Shown here one piece after another: positions 57,775 to 64,000 of a stretch of 64,000 nt of DNA; the first letter of the stretch is position 1, and every line of letters starts with the position of its first letter. The translations under genes were made by a program, and so were the position numbers. The notes below the pieces were generated by a model, which saw nothing but the letters and a program-made list of their open reading frames with translations, did not search any database and had not been told where the DNA came from. This DNA comes from Polyangium spumosum. GTDB lineage: Bacteria > Myxococcota_A > Polyangia > Polyangiales > Polyangiaceae. The stretch lies in the NCBI RefSeq assembly GCF_009649845.1, contig NZ_WJIE01000004.1:796280-860279 (forward strand), written 5' to 3'.

Positions 57775-58428
57775 TCACGGCCGTGTCACGGCGCGAAAGA
57801 TCAAGCGCCGCGCCGAGGGAAAATCCTCCCCGATCGCGCCGCGGCGGGCGGCAATGGCCTCGGCGAAGAGGCCCGCGCCGACGAGCGCCTCCACGTCCGC
57901 GAGCGTGGCGCCCTCCGTGGGCGAGAGCGGCATGAAGTACGGCTTTTCCCCGGTACGCACGCCCGCCTCGGCGCGCTCGATCACGTGGCGCAAGAGGGCG
58001 AGGGCGTCCTCGGGCAGGCGACCGCGCCTCTCGATTTTCGAGAATGCCTCGGTCCAATCGAGATCGGACGAGCCGCGGAGCTTGTCGAAGGTCAATTCAT
58101 AGGCAGCGGCGAGATCCGGACTCCACCCGACGGCGTCGAGCGCGGCCTCGAGCACGTCCTGATCCGAGTCGCCGCGGATCAGCATGATCTCGGCCTGGGC
58201 GAGGCGCAGTCGTCCCTTGATCGCCGGGTCTTCCACGGCGATGGCCACGGCGCGGAGGGTGGAGGCGTCGGCGTCCGCGGCCGTCTCCTCCTCGTTCATC
58301 ACCCGCGCGGCCCAGGCGAGGAGCTCTGCGGGGAGGTCGGGGTTTTCGGCGAGGGCCGATTGCGCGACCTCTTCCTCGTCGAGGCTGTCGTCATCGCGGA
58401 GTCGATCGAGCAGGGATTGGGCGTCCAT
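57775..58428 (-). CDS. Hypothetical helical protein upstream of two-component genes
   Basis: A 217-residue cytoplasmic protein rich in Asp, Glu and Ala, with helical repeat character. No motif is recognised. It ends 24 bp before the histidine-kinase gene on the same strand and is probably its first operon member. The start at 58428 was chosen because the sequence becomes unlike a real protein further upstream; the ribosome site is weak. Confidence 0.65.
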   Translation of the reverse strand: MDAQSLLDRLRDDDSLDEEEVAQSALAENPDLPAELLAWAARVMNEEETAADADASTLRAVAIAVEDPAIKGRLRLAQAEIMLIRGDSDQDVLEAALDAVGWSPDLAAAYELTFDKLRGSSDLDWTEAFSKIERRGRLPEDALALLRHVIERAEAGVRTGEKPYFMPLSPTEGATLADVEALVGAGLFAEAIAARRGAIGEDFPSARRLIFRAVTRP

Positions 58429-58509
58429 CGTGGGGGACACCCTACGCGGGATCGTGGAGAAGTTGCACGGGGCTTGTGCCGCGTGCGTCGCTTCGGTAGG
58501 GTCTCGCCC

Positions 58510-59004
58510 ATGCCCTCGGCCGACGAGATCCCTGCCTGGCTCAAGCTGCGACGCCGCCTGATGGCGCTCCAGGAGGGGGTGGGGGGCACGCACGCCGTGG
58601 TCTGCGCGCTCTCGGGGGGCGTGCTCTGTTATGGCCAGCCGAGGCGGCCGCTGCCGGAGTCGGCCGCGCCGGAGAGCCTCGCCACGTCGCAGGGTCCGGA
58701 GGCGCTCGCGCGGGAGCAGAAGCAGCTCGGCGGGTTGCTCGAGCGCGTGCTCCGGGCGCGCCCGCCGGGGAAAGACAGGCCGGGGACGAGCTTCACGGTG
58801 GCGCTCGCCGACGAGGAGCCATTTGCCTTCGCGCAATCGTTCGCGGGCAAGTACGTGCTGCTCGTCTCGTTCAACGGCCCGTTCACGCCCTTCCCGGTCG
58901 TCGCGAAGGTGCGCGGCGCGTTGCCGGCGATCGAGGCGCTGACGTTGAAGTTGCCGCCGACGGATGGGCCGGGCCGAGGGGTGATGGTTTGGCGGGAGGG
59001 GTGA
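58510..59004 (+). CDS. Hypothetical protein, roadblock-like fold
   Basis: A 164-residue protein. 'THAVVCALSGGVLCYGQP' and 'GKYVLLVSFNGPFTPFPVVAKVRGALPAIEAL' (read in parts) resemble the beta-alpha-beta of roadblock/LC7 proteins, which regulate small GTPases in myxobacteria. The match is loose. It is divergent from the two-component operon and not linked to a GTPase gene here. Its 3' end faces the small DUF6968-like gene. Confidence 0.55.
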   Translation: MPSADEIPAWLKLRRRLMALQEGVGGTHAVVCALSGGVLCYGQPRRPLPESAAPESLATSQGPEALAREQKQLGGLLERVLRARPPGKDRPGTSFTVALADEEPFAFAQSFAGKYVLLVSFNGPFTPFPVVAKVRGALPAIEALTLKLPPTDGPGRGVMVWREG

Positions 59005-59017
59005 GGGGGCGGGAGCG

Positions 59018-59281
59018 TCAATCCGTGGGCGTCAAGGTGCCGCCGCGGGCGCGCAGGTCGAGCAGGGCCGGGACGGTCTTGTTCGCGAGCTCCGCGGCTT
59101 GCTCGGCGTCCGCGCCGTAGATTCGCTTGGTGCAGGGCTCGTCGAAGCCGGCGATGTCGATCACGGCGGCGTACATGTCTCCCTGCGGCTCCGGGGGGCT
59201 GATGGTGACGGTGATGGTTCGGGCGGGGCCGCCTTCAGGGGGGAGCCATTGGAGCTCCTGGGTATGCATCGTCGCGCTCAT
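59018..59281 (-). CDS. Small DUF6968-like protein, possible immunity protein
   Basis: An 87-residue cytoplasmic protein. The fold-like pattern 'TITVTISPPEP', 'AAVIDIAGFD' and 'YGADAEQAAELANKTVPALL' resembles DUF6968 proteins; the match is tentative. The ATG at 59281 has AGGAAG in front. The frame runs on upstream to a GTG at 59497 through a Cys-rich segment, so the true product could be a fusion. Its place behind a Cys-rich segment mirrors the two cassettes at 60.8-63.6 kb, which suggests an immunity role (inference). Confidence 0.6.
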   Translation of the reverse strand: MSATMHTQELQWLPPEGGPARTITVTISPPEPQGDMYAAVIDIAGFDEPCTKRIYGADAEQAAELANKTVPALLDLRARGGTLTPTD

Positions 59282-59497
59282 TTCTTCCTGGGGCTGCTTG
59301 GTATCACAGAGGACTCGCTGGTCGCGACAACACGCACCGCATACGGTACTTGCGTCTCGCTCGAAGCAGCCCCTGTAGCCATTGTCCCACGGCTCGTTGC
59401 AATCTTCAAGGAGTGGAGGTTTTCGATCATCGAAGCGCCTCGGCTTTTCGCGCGGACGGCGAGCTGCAGCGAACGCGAGAATGAACGTCGCGGACAC
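59282..59497 (-). other. Cys-rich open frame upstream of DUF6968-like gene, possible effector remnant
   Basis: In frame with the gene above, 72 codons from a GTG at 59497 encode a hydrophobic start, a basic segment and a Cys-rich end (about residues 33-66: C-x10-C-x8-C-x2-CC-x6-C). It ends where the small gene's own ribosome site begins. It may be the separated tip of a larger effector, an independent short gene, or the N-terminus of one fused protein. Confidence 0.4.
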
Positions 59498-60059
59498 GCA
59501 CGCGAAGGCCGGCCCAGAGGCGTTTTTCGAAGTCGGTCGGGAGGGGCATCGGGCGGGGTTGTACCGCGGGCGGGGGGAGGGATGTCGAGCGCATTTGCGC
59601 GAAGGGCGGGGTGGCTCGCGCGAAGGGCGGAGTCGCTCGCGCGAAGGGCGGAGTCGCTCGCGCGAAGGGCGGGATGGCTCGCGCCGAGGGCGGGGTGGCT
59701 CGCGCCGAGGGCGGGGTGGCTCGCGCCGAGGGCGGGGTGGCTCGCGCGAAGGGCGGAGTCGCTCGCGCCGAGGGCGGGATGGCTCGCGCGAAGGGCGGGA
59801 TGGCTCGCGCGAAGGGCGGAGTCGCTCGCGCCGAGGGCGGGATGGCTCGCGCGAAGGGCACCGTGGCTCGCGCGAAGGGCACCGTGGCTCGCGCGAAGGG
59901 CACCGTGGCTCGCGCGAAGGGCACCGTGGCTCGCATCCACCTCACGCGCCGATGTCTTCCATCTGCCATGGGTTGTGGAGTACGCTTGGCGTGAAGGAGG
60001 GGGGCGGGATGACTTCGCGTGTTCGCTTGTTTGGATGATTGCGAGACCGCTGGGGCGCC
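59498..60059. other. 562-bp region with 21-bp mosaic repeat array
   Basis: No gene I trust. Mostly the repeat array at 59597-59932, which is open in all plus-strand frames and in some minus frames because its unit is a multiple of three and lacks stop codons. The rest holds the upstream region of the gene at 60060. Confidence 0.55.
59597..59932. repeat. Sixteen 21-bp tandem repeats with mosaic variants
   Basis: Sixteen contiguous 21-bp units of the form GCGC-GAAGG/CGAGG-GC…GGCTC. Each unit has one of two left halves (GCGCGAAGG or GCGCCGAGG) and one of four right halves (GCGGGGTGGCTC, GCGGGATGGCTC, GCGGAGTCGCTC, GCACCGTGGCTC). The last four units are identical (CACCG type); earlier ones are shuffled. 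No spacers are present. Confidence 0.92.
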
Positions 60060-60701
60060 ATGAAAAACGAAGCAGCTTTCACGCTGATGCTCCTCGCCTG
60101 CGGCGGCGGCGTGCTCCTCGGGCGCGCGTTGCCGCGTGATCCGTCCCGGGACGCGGGGGCTACCCCGGGCAGGGCGCCGACCGTCACTTTCACGCCCAGC
60201 AGGCAGCCGAGTTGCGGCGCCGACCGCGCCGAGCTCGAAAAGACGCAGGCCGAGCTCGCCCGTTGTGTGGCGTCGACGTTTCGCGCTCCCCCGGTCGAGC
60301 CCTCCGCGGAACCCGTAGCGGAACCCGCGGAGGAGCCCGACGAGGATACGCCCGAAGAGTACGCCGCGAGGGATGCCGCGCGGATGCGCAGGAATGTCGA
60401 GGTCTTGAAGACGCACAAGGAGGTCATCTTCGTGCGGCGCTCGGACCACTCGCTCTGGTTCTATCCGCCGGATCAGCAGATCGATGATGGCCTCATCGTC
60501 GCCCGCAGGCTGCCGAGCGGAGAGATCGGCTGGTACGACCCCGACGCCGGCCCTCGAACGGACCCCTCCGCGTTCAAGCCGGCCCCGCCAGGCTCAACCC
60601 ACGCCATGCCCGAGATCGAGACGGGCCCCGATGGGTTGATCCGGGTCAACGGAGCGATCGCCGATCCCGCGGTGCAAAAGATGTTTGGCGGGGCGCGCTA
60701 G
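60060..60701 (+). CDS. Membrane-anchored hypothetical protein next to effector cassettes
   Basis: A 213-residue protein with an N-terminal hydrophobic anchor (about 5-25), a Pro-rich low-complexity stretch (75-100) and a C-terminal domain with 'HKEVIFVRRSDHSLWFYPPDQQ' and 'GPDGLIRVNGAI' (read in parts). Two Cys flank a short coil (about 46-63). No family is recognised. It directly precedes the first effector-like gene on the same strand, 125 bp away. Confidence 0.6.
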   Translation: MKNEAAFTLMLLACGGGVLLGRALPRDPSRDAGATPGRAPTVTFTPSRQPSCGADRAELEKTQAELARCVASTFRAPPVEPSAEPVAEPAEEPDEDTPEEYAARDAARMRRNVEVLKTHKEVIFVRRSDHSLWFYPPDQQIDDGLIVARRLPSGEIGWYDPDAGPRTDPSAFKPAPPGSTHAMPEIETGPDGLIRVNGAIADPAVQKMFGGAR

Positions 60702-60708
60702 CGCTTGG

Positions 60709-61360
60709 TTCTTTGGGGCGCCGCCCCGGACCCCGGCAGGGGGTGGCACGGCCCGGCCGCGGCGCGTTGTCATGGCGAAACCTCCTGGCGTTGACGCCAA
60801 TCGAGACATCTGGTCGCCTCTTCGTCGTGCCGCTCCAGCGCAACCGAACCGTCCTCTCCGTGGGGCTCCTCCTCTGCGCGACCGCGGCGCTGGTACCGCT
60901 CGGCTGCGCGGCCAGGATCCGCCACCGCGCGGACGACCGCCCGCGTGTCCCCGCCGCCACCGCGGAGCGCCTGCGGGCGTGTGTCGACGAGCTCGGTGGC
61001 GAGCTCGAGCGCGGGTACTACACATTCGACGCGACGGTGAAGATCGACGAAGAGGGCCGCGTGGTGGATGTGAAGGGCAGAGGCGTGCCGCATCCGGAGC
61101 TCGCGATATGTTTGCGGATCGCGCTGCGAGGCATGACGGTCACGGACGAGCTCCTCCGGCTGCGCGAGCTGCGCGTGCCTGAATCGGCCGCGCCAGCGAA
61201 CGGGCAGGCGCCGGACGAGCGTCGGCTGGTCGGCAACCCAGCGGTGGCGGTGGCCGTGGTCGTCGTGCTCGCCGACCTCTTCATCGAAGTGGGCACGACC
61301 GTCGTCGTGCTGGCCGCTGCGGTGGAGATGACCGGGGAGATCGCGGAGACGGTTCGGAAG
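60709..61360 (+). repeat. 652-bp direct repeat, copy 1
   Basis: Identical, apart from one observed base (T at 61318), to 62153-62804. It covers 118 bp of leader and the first 178 codons of the effector-like gene and ends exactly at a codon boundary. Distance between copies is 1,444 bp. Confidence 0.95.
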
Positions 61361-61531
61361 AAGAAGGACCCGTGCCAAGAGCCTCTGAACGACTGCCTCG
61401 ATTCGGCTCGACAAAGCAGAGACGGGGGTAGGTGGAAACATTCAATATGCGTGGCATGTCATGAGCAGTGTAAGGGGAACGGTAAATGGCCCGACAGAGT
61501 CATGATGTCCAAATGGGAGAGCTGTAAATGA
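60827..61531 (+). CDS. Effector-like lipoprotein 1 with variable Cys-rich C-terminal tip
   Basis: A 234-residue lipoprotein with lipobox VPLG-C27. Residues 35-125 resemble a TonB-C/AgmX-like fold (RLRACVDELGGEL, DATVKIDEEGRVVDV). Residues 137-178 are strongly hydrophobic (two short helices). The C-terminal 56 residues are a separate Cys-rich tip with the scaffold C-x6-C-xn-C-x2-C-x3-C-x5-WP-x10-C. Residues 1-178 are the same as in the copy at 62271; the tip is different. The downstream gene starts inside its stop (ATGA). I infer a polymorphic effector; toxicity is not shown. The GTG start is chosen for the signal peptide. Confidence 0.75.
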   Translation: MPLQRNRTVLSVGLLLCATAALVPLGCAARIRHRADDRPRVPAATAERLRACVDELGGELERGYYTFDATVKIDEEGRVVDVKGRGVPHPELAICLRIALRGMTVTDELLRLRELRVPESAAPANGQAPDERRLVGNPAVAVAVVVVLADLFIEVGTTVVVLAAAVEMTGEIAETVRKKKDPCQEPLNDCLDSARQSRDGGRWKHSICVACHEQCKGNGKWPDRVMMSKWESCK

Positions 61532-62124
61532 GGGACAACTTGGGAGCGCGCCGAGAGATGGAGGGGGACGAGCTAGCTTTCTGCAACGCCGCCGGCCGCC
61601 TCTTGGTCAAGTCTATGGATGAGGAACGAAGCTTCGCCGAGTCCGTGGACGACTTCCGCCGGCTGGAAGCGGAGTTCGTGGCCCGCGCAGGCGACGATGA
61701 ATGGGACGTGCGCGAGACGAGGCGACGCATCGCCGAGATCATCCTCACGGTCGCGCAATCGAAGCGCCCTCCCTTCGAGGTTTGCCGCCAGGTCTGGAAC
61801 GATTTGGTTCGCCTCGGCTTCTCGGGCAGGGACCGAGAATACGTGATGACCTGGTTCTATGCGGATTGCTGTCGGTACGACGAGAACCCCGAGGAGGGGC
61901 TCGCCGTGCTCGAGCCGCTCGTCGCCGAGCTCGAGCGAGGGCTCGAAGAAGCGAGGGCGACGCAGAGCGACACGGATTTTTACGAATACCACCTCGAATC
62001 TCTGGTGAAAATCCGTGACGAGCTTCTGGCCCAGCAAAGGGGCGAACCAATCCCGGGGAAGAGCACGCGGCGGCTCGACGAGGCGCCCGGTCCGACCCCG
62101 GAGGACTCCGGCGGGGCGCCCTAG
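61528..62124 (+). CDS. Putative cognate immunity protein 1
   Basis: A 198-residue cytoplasmic helical protein. It is paralogous to the product at 62989-63570: both share 'LVKS', 'FAE.VDD', 'RRLEAEFVARAGDDE', 'FEVCR', 'ADCC.YDENPEEGLAVL.PLVA.LERGLEEARATQ' and 'GKSTRRLDEAP'. Between these blocks they differ, as do the effector tips. It overlaps the effector gene by 4 bp (ATGA), so it is translationally coupled. An internal ATG at 61558 preceded by GAG is another possible start. Role as immunity protein is inference from position and co-variation. Confidence 0.7.
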   Translation: MRDNLGARREMEGDELAFCNAAGRLLVKSMDEERSFAESVDDFRRLEAEFVARAGDDEWDVRETRRRIAEIILTVAQSKRPPFEVCRQVWNDLVRLGFSGRDREYVMTWFYADCCRYDENPEEGLAVLEPLVAELERGLEEARATQSDTDFYEYHLESLVKIRDELLAQQRGEPIPGKSTRRLDEAPGPTPEDSGGAP

Positions 62125-62152
62125 CCTTGGTCCTGGGCGGAGCACGGGTCTC

Positions 62153-62804
62153 TTCTTTGGGGCGCCGCCCCGGACCCCGGCAGGGGGTGGCACGGCCCGG
62201 CCGCGGCGCGTTGTCATGGCGAAACCTCCTGGCGTTGACGCCAATCGAGACATCTGGTCGCCTCTTCGTCGTGCCGCTCCAGCGCAACCGAACCGTCCTC
62301 TCCGTGGGGCTCCTCCTCTGCGCGACCGCGGCGCTGGTACCGCTCGGCTGCGCGGCCAGGATCCGCCACCGCGCGGACGACCGCCCGCGTGTCCCCGCCG
62401 CCACCGCGGAGCGCCTGCGGGCGTGTGTCGACGAGCTCGGTGGCGAGCTCGAGCGCGGGTACTACACATTCGACGCGACGGTGAAGATCGACGAAGAGGG
62501 CCGCGTGGTGGATGTGAAGGGCAGAGGCGTGCCGCATCCGGAGCTCGCGATATGTTTGCGGATCGCGCTGCGAGGCATGACGGTCACGGACGAGCTCCTC
62601 CGGCTGCGCGAGCTGCGCGTGCCTGAATCGGCCGCGCCAGCGAACGGGCAGGCGCCGGACGAGCGTCGGCTGGTCGGCAACCCAGCGGTGGCGGTGGCCG
62701 TGGTCGTCGTGCTCGCCGACCTCTTCATCGAAGTGGGCACGACCGTCGTCGTGCTGGCCGCCGCGGTGGAGATGACCGGGGAGATCGCGGAGACGGTTCG
62801 GAAG
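62153..62804 (+). repeat. 652-bp direct repeat, copy 2
   Basis: Second copy of the repeat at 60709-61360; the one difference seen is C at 62762, synonymous (GCT/GCC). Identity ends at the same codon, after which the effector tips differ. Confidence 0.95.
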
Positions 62805-62996
62805 GAGGATGAAGTTCCGAAGACATGCAGCGACCACCTGGGCGCTTGCCTGGAGAAGCATCCCGCGAACAAGCGCGGGGAACATCACAAGGCGTCGGTA
62901 TGCCACGCCTGCTGGAAGAAGTGCTCGAAGGACGACGGATGGCCTGACGAGGTCCCGCTATTCGGCCGCGGCCGCGTATCCTGTAAGTATGATTGA
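62271..62996 (+). CDS. Effector-like lipoprotein 2 with variable Cys-rich C-terminal tip
   Basis: A 241-residue paralogue of the protein at 60827, the same over residues 1-178 (lipobox Cys27, TonB-C-like part, hydrophobic helices). Its 63-residue tip differs in sequence but keeps the scaffold C-x6-C-xn-C-x2-C-x3-C-x5-WP-x12-C. The next gene overlaps its 3' end by 8 bp. The nearly perfect N-terminal copy next to a different tip suggests tip exchange or gene conversion. Confidence 0.75.
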   Translation: MPLQRNRTVLSVGLLLCATAALVPLGCAARIRHRADDRPRVPAATAERLRACVDELGGELERGYYTFDATVKIDEEGRVVDVKGRGVPHPELAICLRIALRGMTVTDELLRLRELRVPESAAPANGQAPDERRLVGNPAVAVAVVVVLADLFIEVGTTVVVLAAAVEMTGEIAETVRKEDEVPKTCSDHLGACLEKHPANKRGEHHKASVCHACWKKCSKDDGWPDEVPLFGRGRVSCKYD

Positions 62997-63570
62997 AAAA
63001 TGGAGCGTCGACACGAACATGACCACGGAGAAGGAAATCGACCCGTTCGGCGGAGAGCTCACGACAGCCAATGTCACGCTCCTGGTCAAATCGCTGGAGC
63101 GGCACCGCACGTTCGCCGAGGCCGTCGACGACCACCGTCGGCTGGAGGCCGAGTTCGTGGCGCGCGCGGGTGACGATGAATTTGCTGTTCTTCAGACCAG
63201 GCGGTGCATCGCTGAAACCATCCTATCGATTGCGCGTGAAAAGCATCCGCCCTTCGAGGTTTGTCGCGAGGCCTGGAGCGAGGTACTGCGCCTCGGCTTC
63301 ACGGACCTCGGTGACAGGTGCAATGCAAGCAGGTTTTTCGCCGATTGCTGCGCGTACGACGAGAACCCCGAGGAGGGGCTCGCCGTGCTCGACCCACTCG
63401 TCGCCGATCTCGAGCGCGGGCTCGAGGAAGCGAGGGCGACGCAGAACTCCACGGAGTTCTACGAATATGAGCTCGAATCTCTGCTGAAACTCCGTGATGT
63501 TCTTCGGGCTCAACGAAGGGGCGAACCAATCCAGGGGAAGAGCACGCGGCGGCTCGACGAGGCGCCCTAG
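62989..63570 (+). CDS. Putative cognate immunity protein 2
   Basis: A 193-residue paralogue of the product at 61528, with diverged blocks between conserved ones. The start at 62989 overlaps the end of the effector gene by 8 bp; an ATG at 63019 is an alternative. There is no signal peptide. It has the same C-terminal 'GKSTRRLDEAP' and lacks the last 14 residues of copy 1. Probable cytoplasmic immunity or partner protein (inference). Confidence 0.7.
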   Translation: MIEKWSVDTNMTTEKEIDPFGGELTTANVTLLVKSLERHRTFAEAVDDHRRLEAEFVARAGDDEFAVLQTRRCIAETILSIAREKHPPFEVCREAWSEVLRLGFTDLGDRCNASRFFADCCAYDENPEEGLAVLDPLVADLERGLEEARATQNSTEFYEYELESLLKLRDVLRAQRRGEPIQGKSTRRLDEAP

Positions 63571-63663
63571 CCTTGGTCCCGGACGAACCGCCGGTTTTAC
63601 CCAGGGCACGCGGGCAAACGTTCGTCTTGACCGCCCGGCGGGAGCGGGGGTAGGGTTGCACGC

Positions 63664-64000
63664 ATGAAGCACCTCCTCCTCGCAAGCACGGTCCTCCTCG
63701 CAGGTTCGGTCTCGTCCTCGGTCGCTCGGGCCGACGACAACGCCAAGGTGGACGCCGCTCCGACCGAGCCTCCCAAGATCCCTTTCGCCTCCTACGACTC
63801 GGCACGCGCGGTGCGTGCCCTGCACGTCGAGACGCGCAAGATCCTCAAGGAGGCCCAGGCCCTCGAGAAGGCCGGCAAGATGGACGAGGCCCTGGAGAAG
63901 TATCGGGACGCCTGGCGAGATGCGCCCTATGTCGAGATGCAAGCGGAGCTGGGGCTCGCGGAGGCGCGGGCCGGGCACATGCTGCCGTGCGCTCGGAATC
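63664..64000 (+). CDS. Secreted TPR-like protein, partial at window end
   Basis: The first 112 codons of a longer gene cut by the window end. A signal peptide (to about ARA, residue 22) is followed by an Ala/Glu-rich helical segment resembling a tetratricopeptide unit ('ILKEAQALEKAGKMDEALEKYRDAWRDAP' read over 60-88). In myxobacteria such N-termini often lead to PEGA or other C-terminal domains; the rest is outside the window. It is 93 bp behind the second immunity-like gene. Confidence 0.7.
   Translation, partial: MKHLLLASTVLLAGSVSSSVARADDNAKVDAAPTEPPKIPFASYDSARAVRALHVETRKILKEAQALEKAGKMDEALEKYRDAWRDAPYVEMQAELGLAEARAGHMLPCARN

Noticed and set aside
59427..60449. Open frames through the 21-bp array as a repeat protein (seven-residue units such as ASHGALR or ARRAGWL)
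   Set aside because: Frames on both strands are open simply because the unit is a multiple of three without stop codons. No ribosome site, signal or flanking domain supports any one of them.
60713..60826. Extended N-terminus of effector-like lipoprotein 1 (and the same for copy 2)
   Set aside because: The extra residues would precede the signal peptide and destroy it. The GTG at 60827 gives a proper lipobox at residue 27.

Overview
The window is very GC-rich, has strong third-position GC bias and is densely packed. It looks like a chromosome segment of a myxobacterium of the Polyangiaceae/Sorangiineae type (inference). The indicators are many lipoproteins of unknown function, two Hanks-type Ser/Thr kinases (one fused to what looks like a Myxococcales-restricted C-terminal domain), PAS-STAS sensors of the RsbR type, a protein with an AgmX/PglI-like C-terminus, a MopE-like Asp/Cys metal-binding motif, and a TonB receptor with a carboxypeptidase-regulatory-like N-domain. 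I saw no rRNA, tRNA, CRISPR array, phage or insertion sequence.

Layout. 1-4.7 kb: outer-membrane module (Gly-rich lipoprotein, TonB-dependent receptor, Cys lipoprotein). 4.7-9.05 kb: CASTOR/POLLUX-like ion channel, then a divergent glutaredoxin-rhodanese/BolA pair (iron-sulfur or iron sensing) and an AtpR-like small membrane protein. 9.1-17.8 kb: signalling block with two PAS-PAS-STAS proteins, a diiron ferritin-like protein, a Ser/Thr kinase, a chlorite-dismutase-family protein, an SrkA-like kinase and a PolB-type exonuclease. 17.8-20.7 kb: class III cyclase translationally coupled to a POT transporter. 20.8-31.4 kb: lipoproteins and secreted proteins, a zinc alcohol dehydrogenase, and a lipoprotein with three DsbA-like domains plus a parvulin domain. 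31.5-42.2 kb: a large acidic protein, acetyltransferase, DUF4846 lipoprotein, cytochrome c, MFS exporter, second Ser/Thr kinase, DUF3634 protein and a GIDE-like membrane protein. 42.4-48.6 kb: aldehyde dehydrogenase/DUF779 pair, hybrid PAS histidine kinase, and a solitary MmeI-type DNA methyltransferase preceded by a 42-bp tandem-repeat array. 49-58.4 kb: lipoproteins, amidase, beta-propeller lipoprotein, AgmX-like lipoprotein and a two-component system.

58.5-63.6 kb is the most unusual part. Two tandem copies of a lipoprotein gene share 652 bp with a single observed (synonymous) difference covering leader and N-terminal module, then switch exactly at one codon to two different Cys-rich C-terminal tips built on the same cysteine scaffold. 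Each is translationally coupled or overlapped with a diverged paralogous downstream gene. This is the architecture expected of a polymorphic effector/immunity family. A third, degenerate-looking Cys-rich/small-protein pair and a 16-unit 21-bp mosaic repeat lie just upstream.

Convergent neighbours are repeatedly packed with abutting or overlapping stop codons. Many tandem genes overlap by ATGA or TGATG, so translational coupling is a recurring theme.
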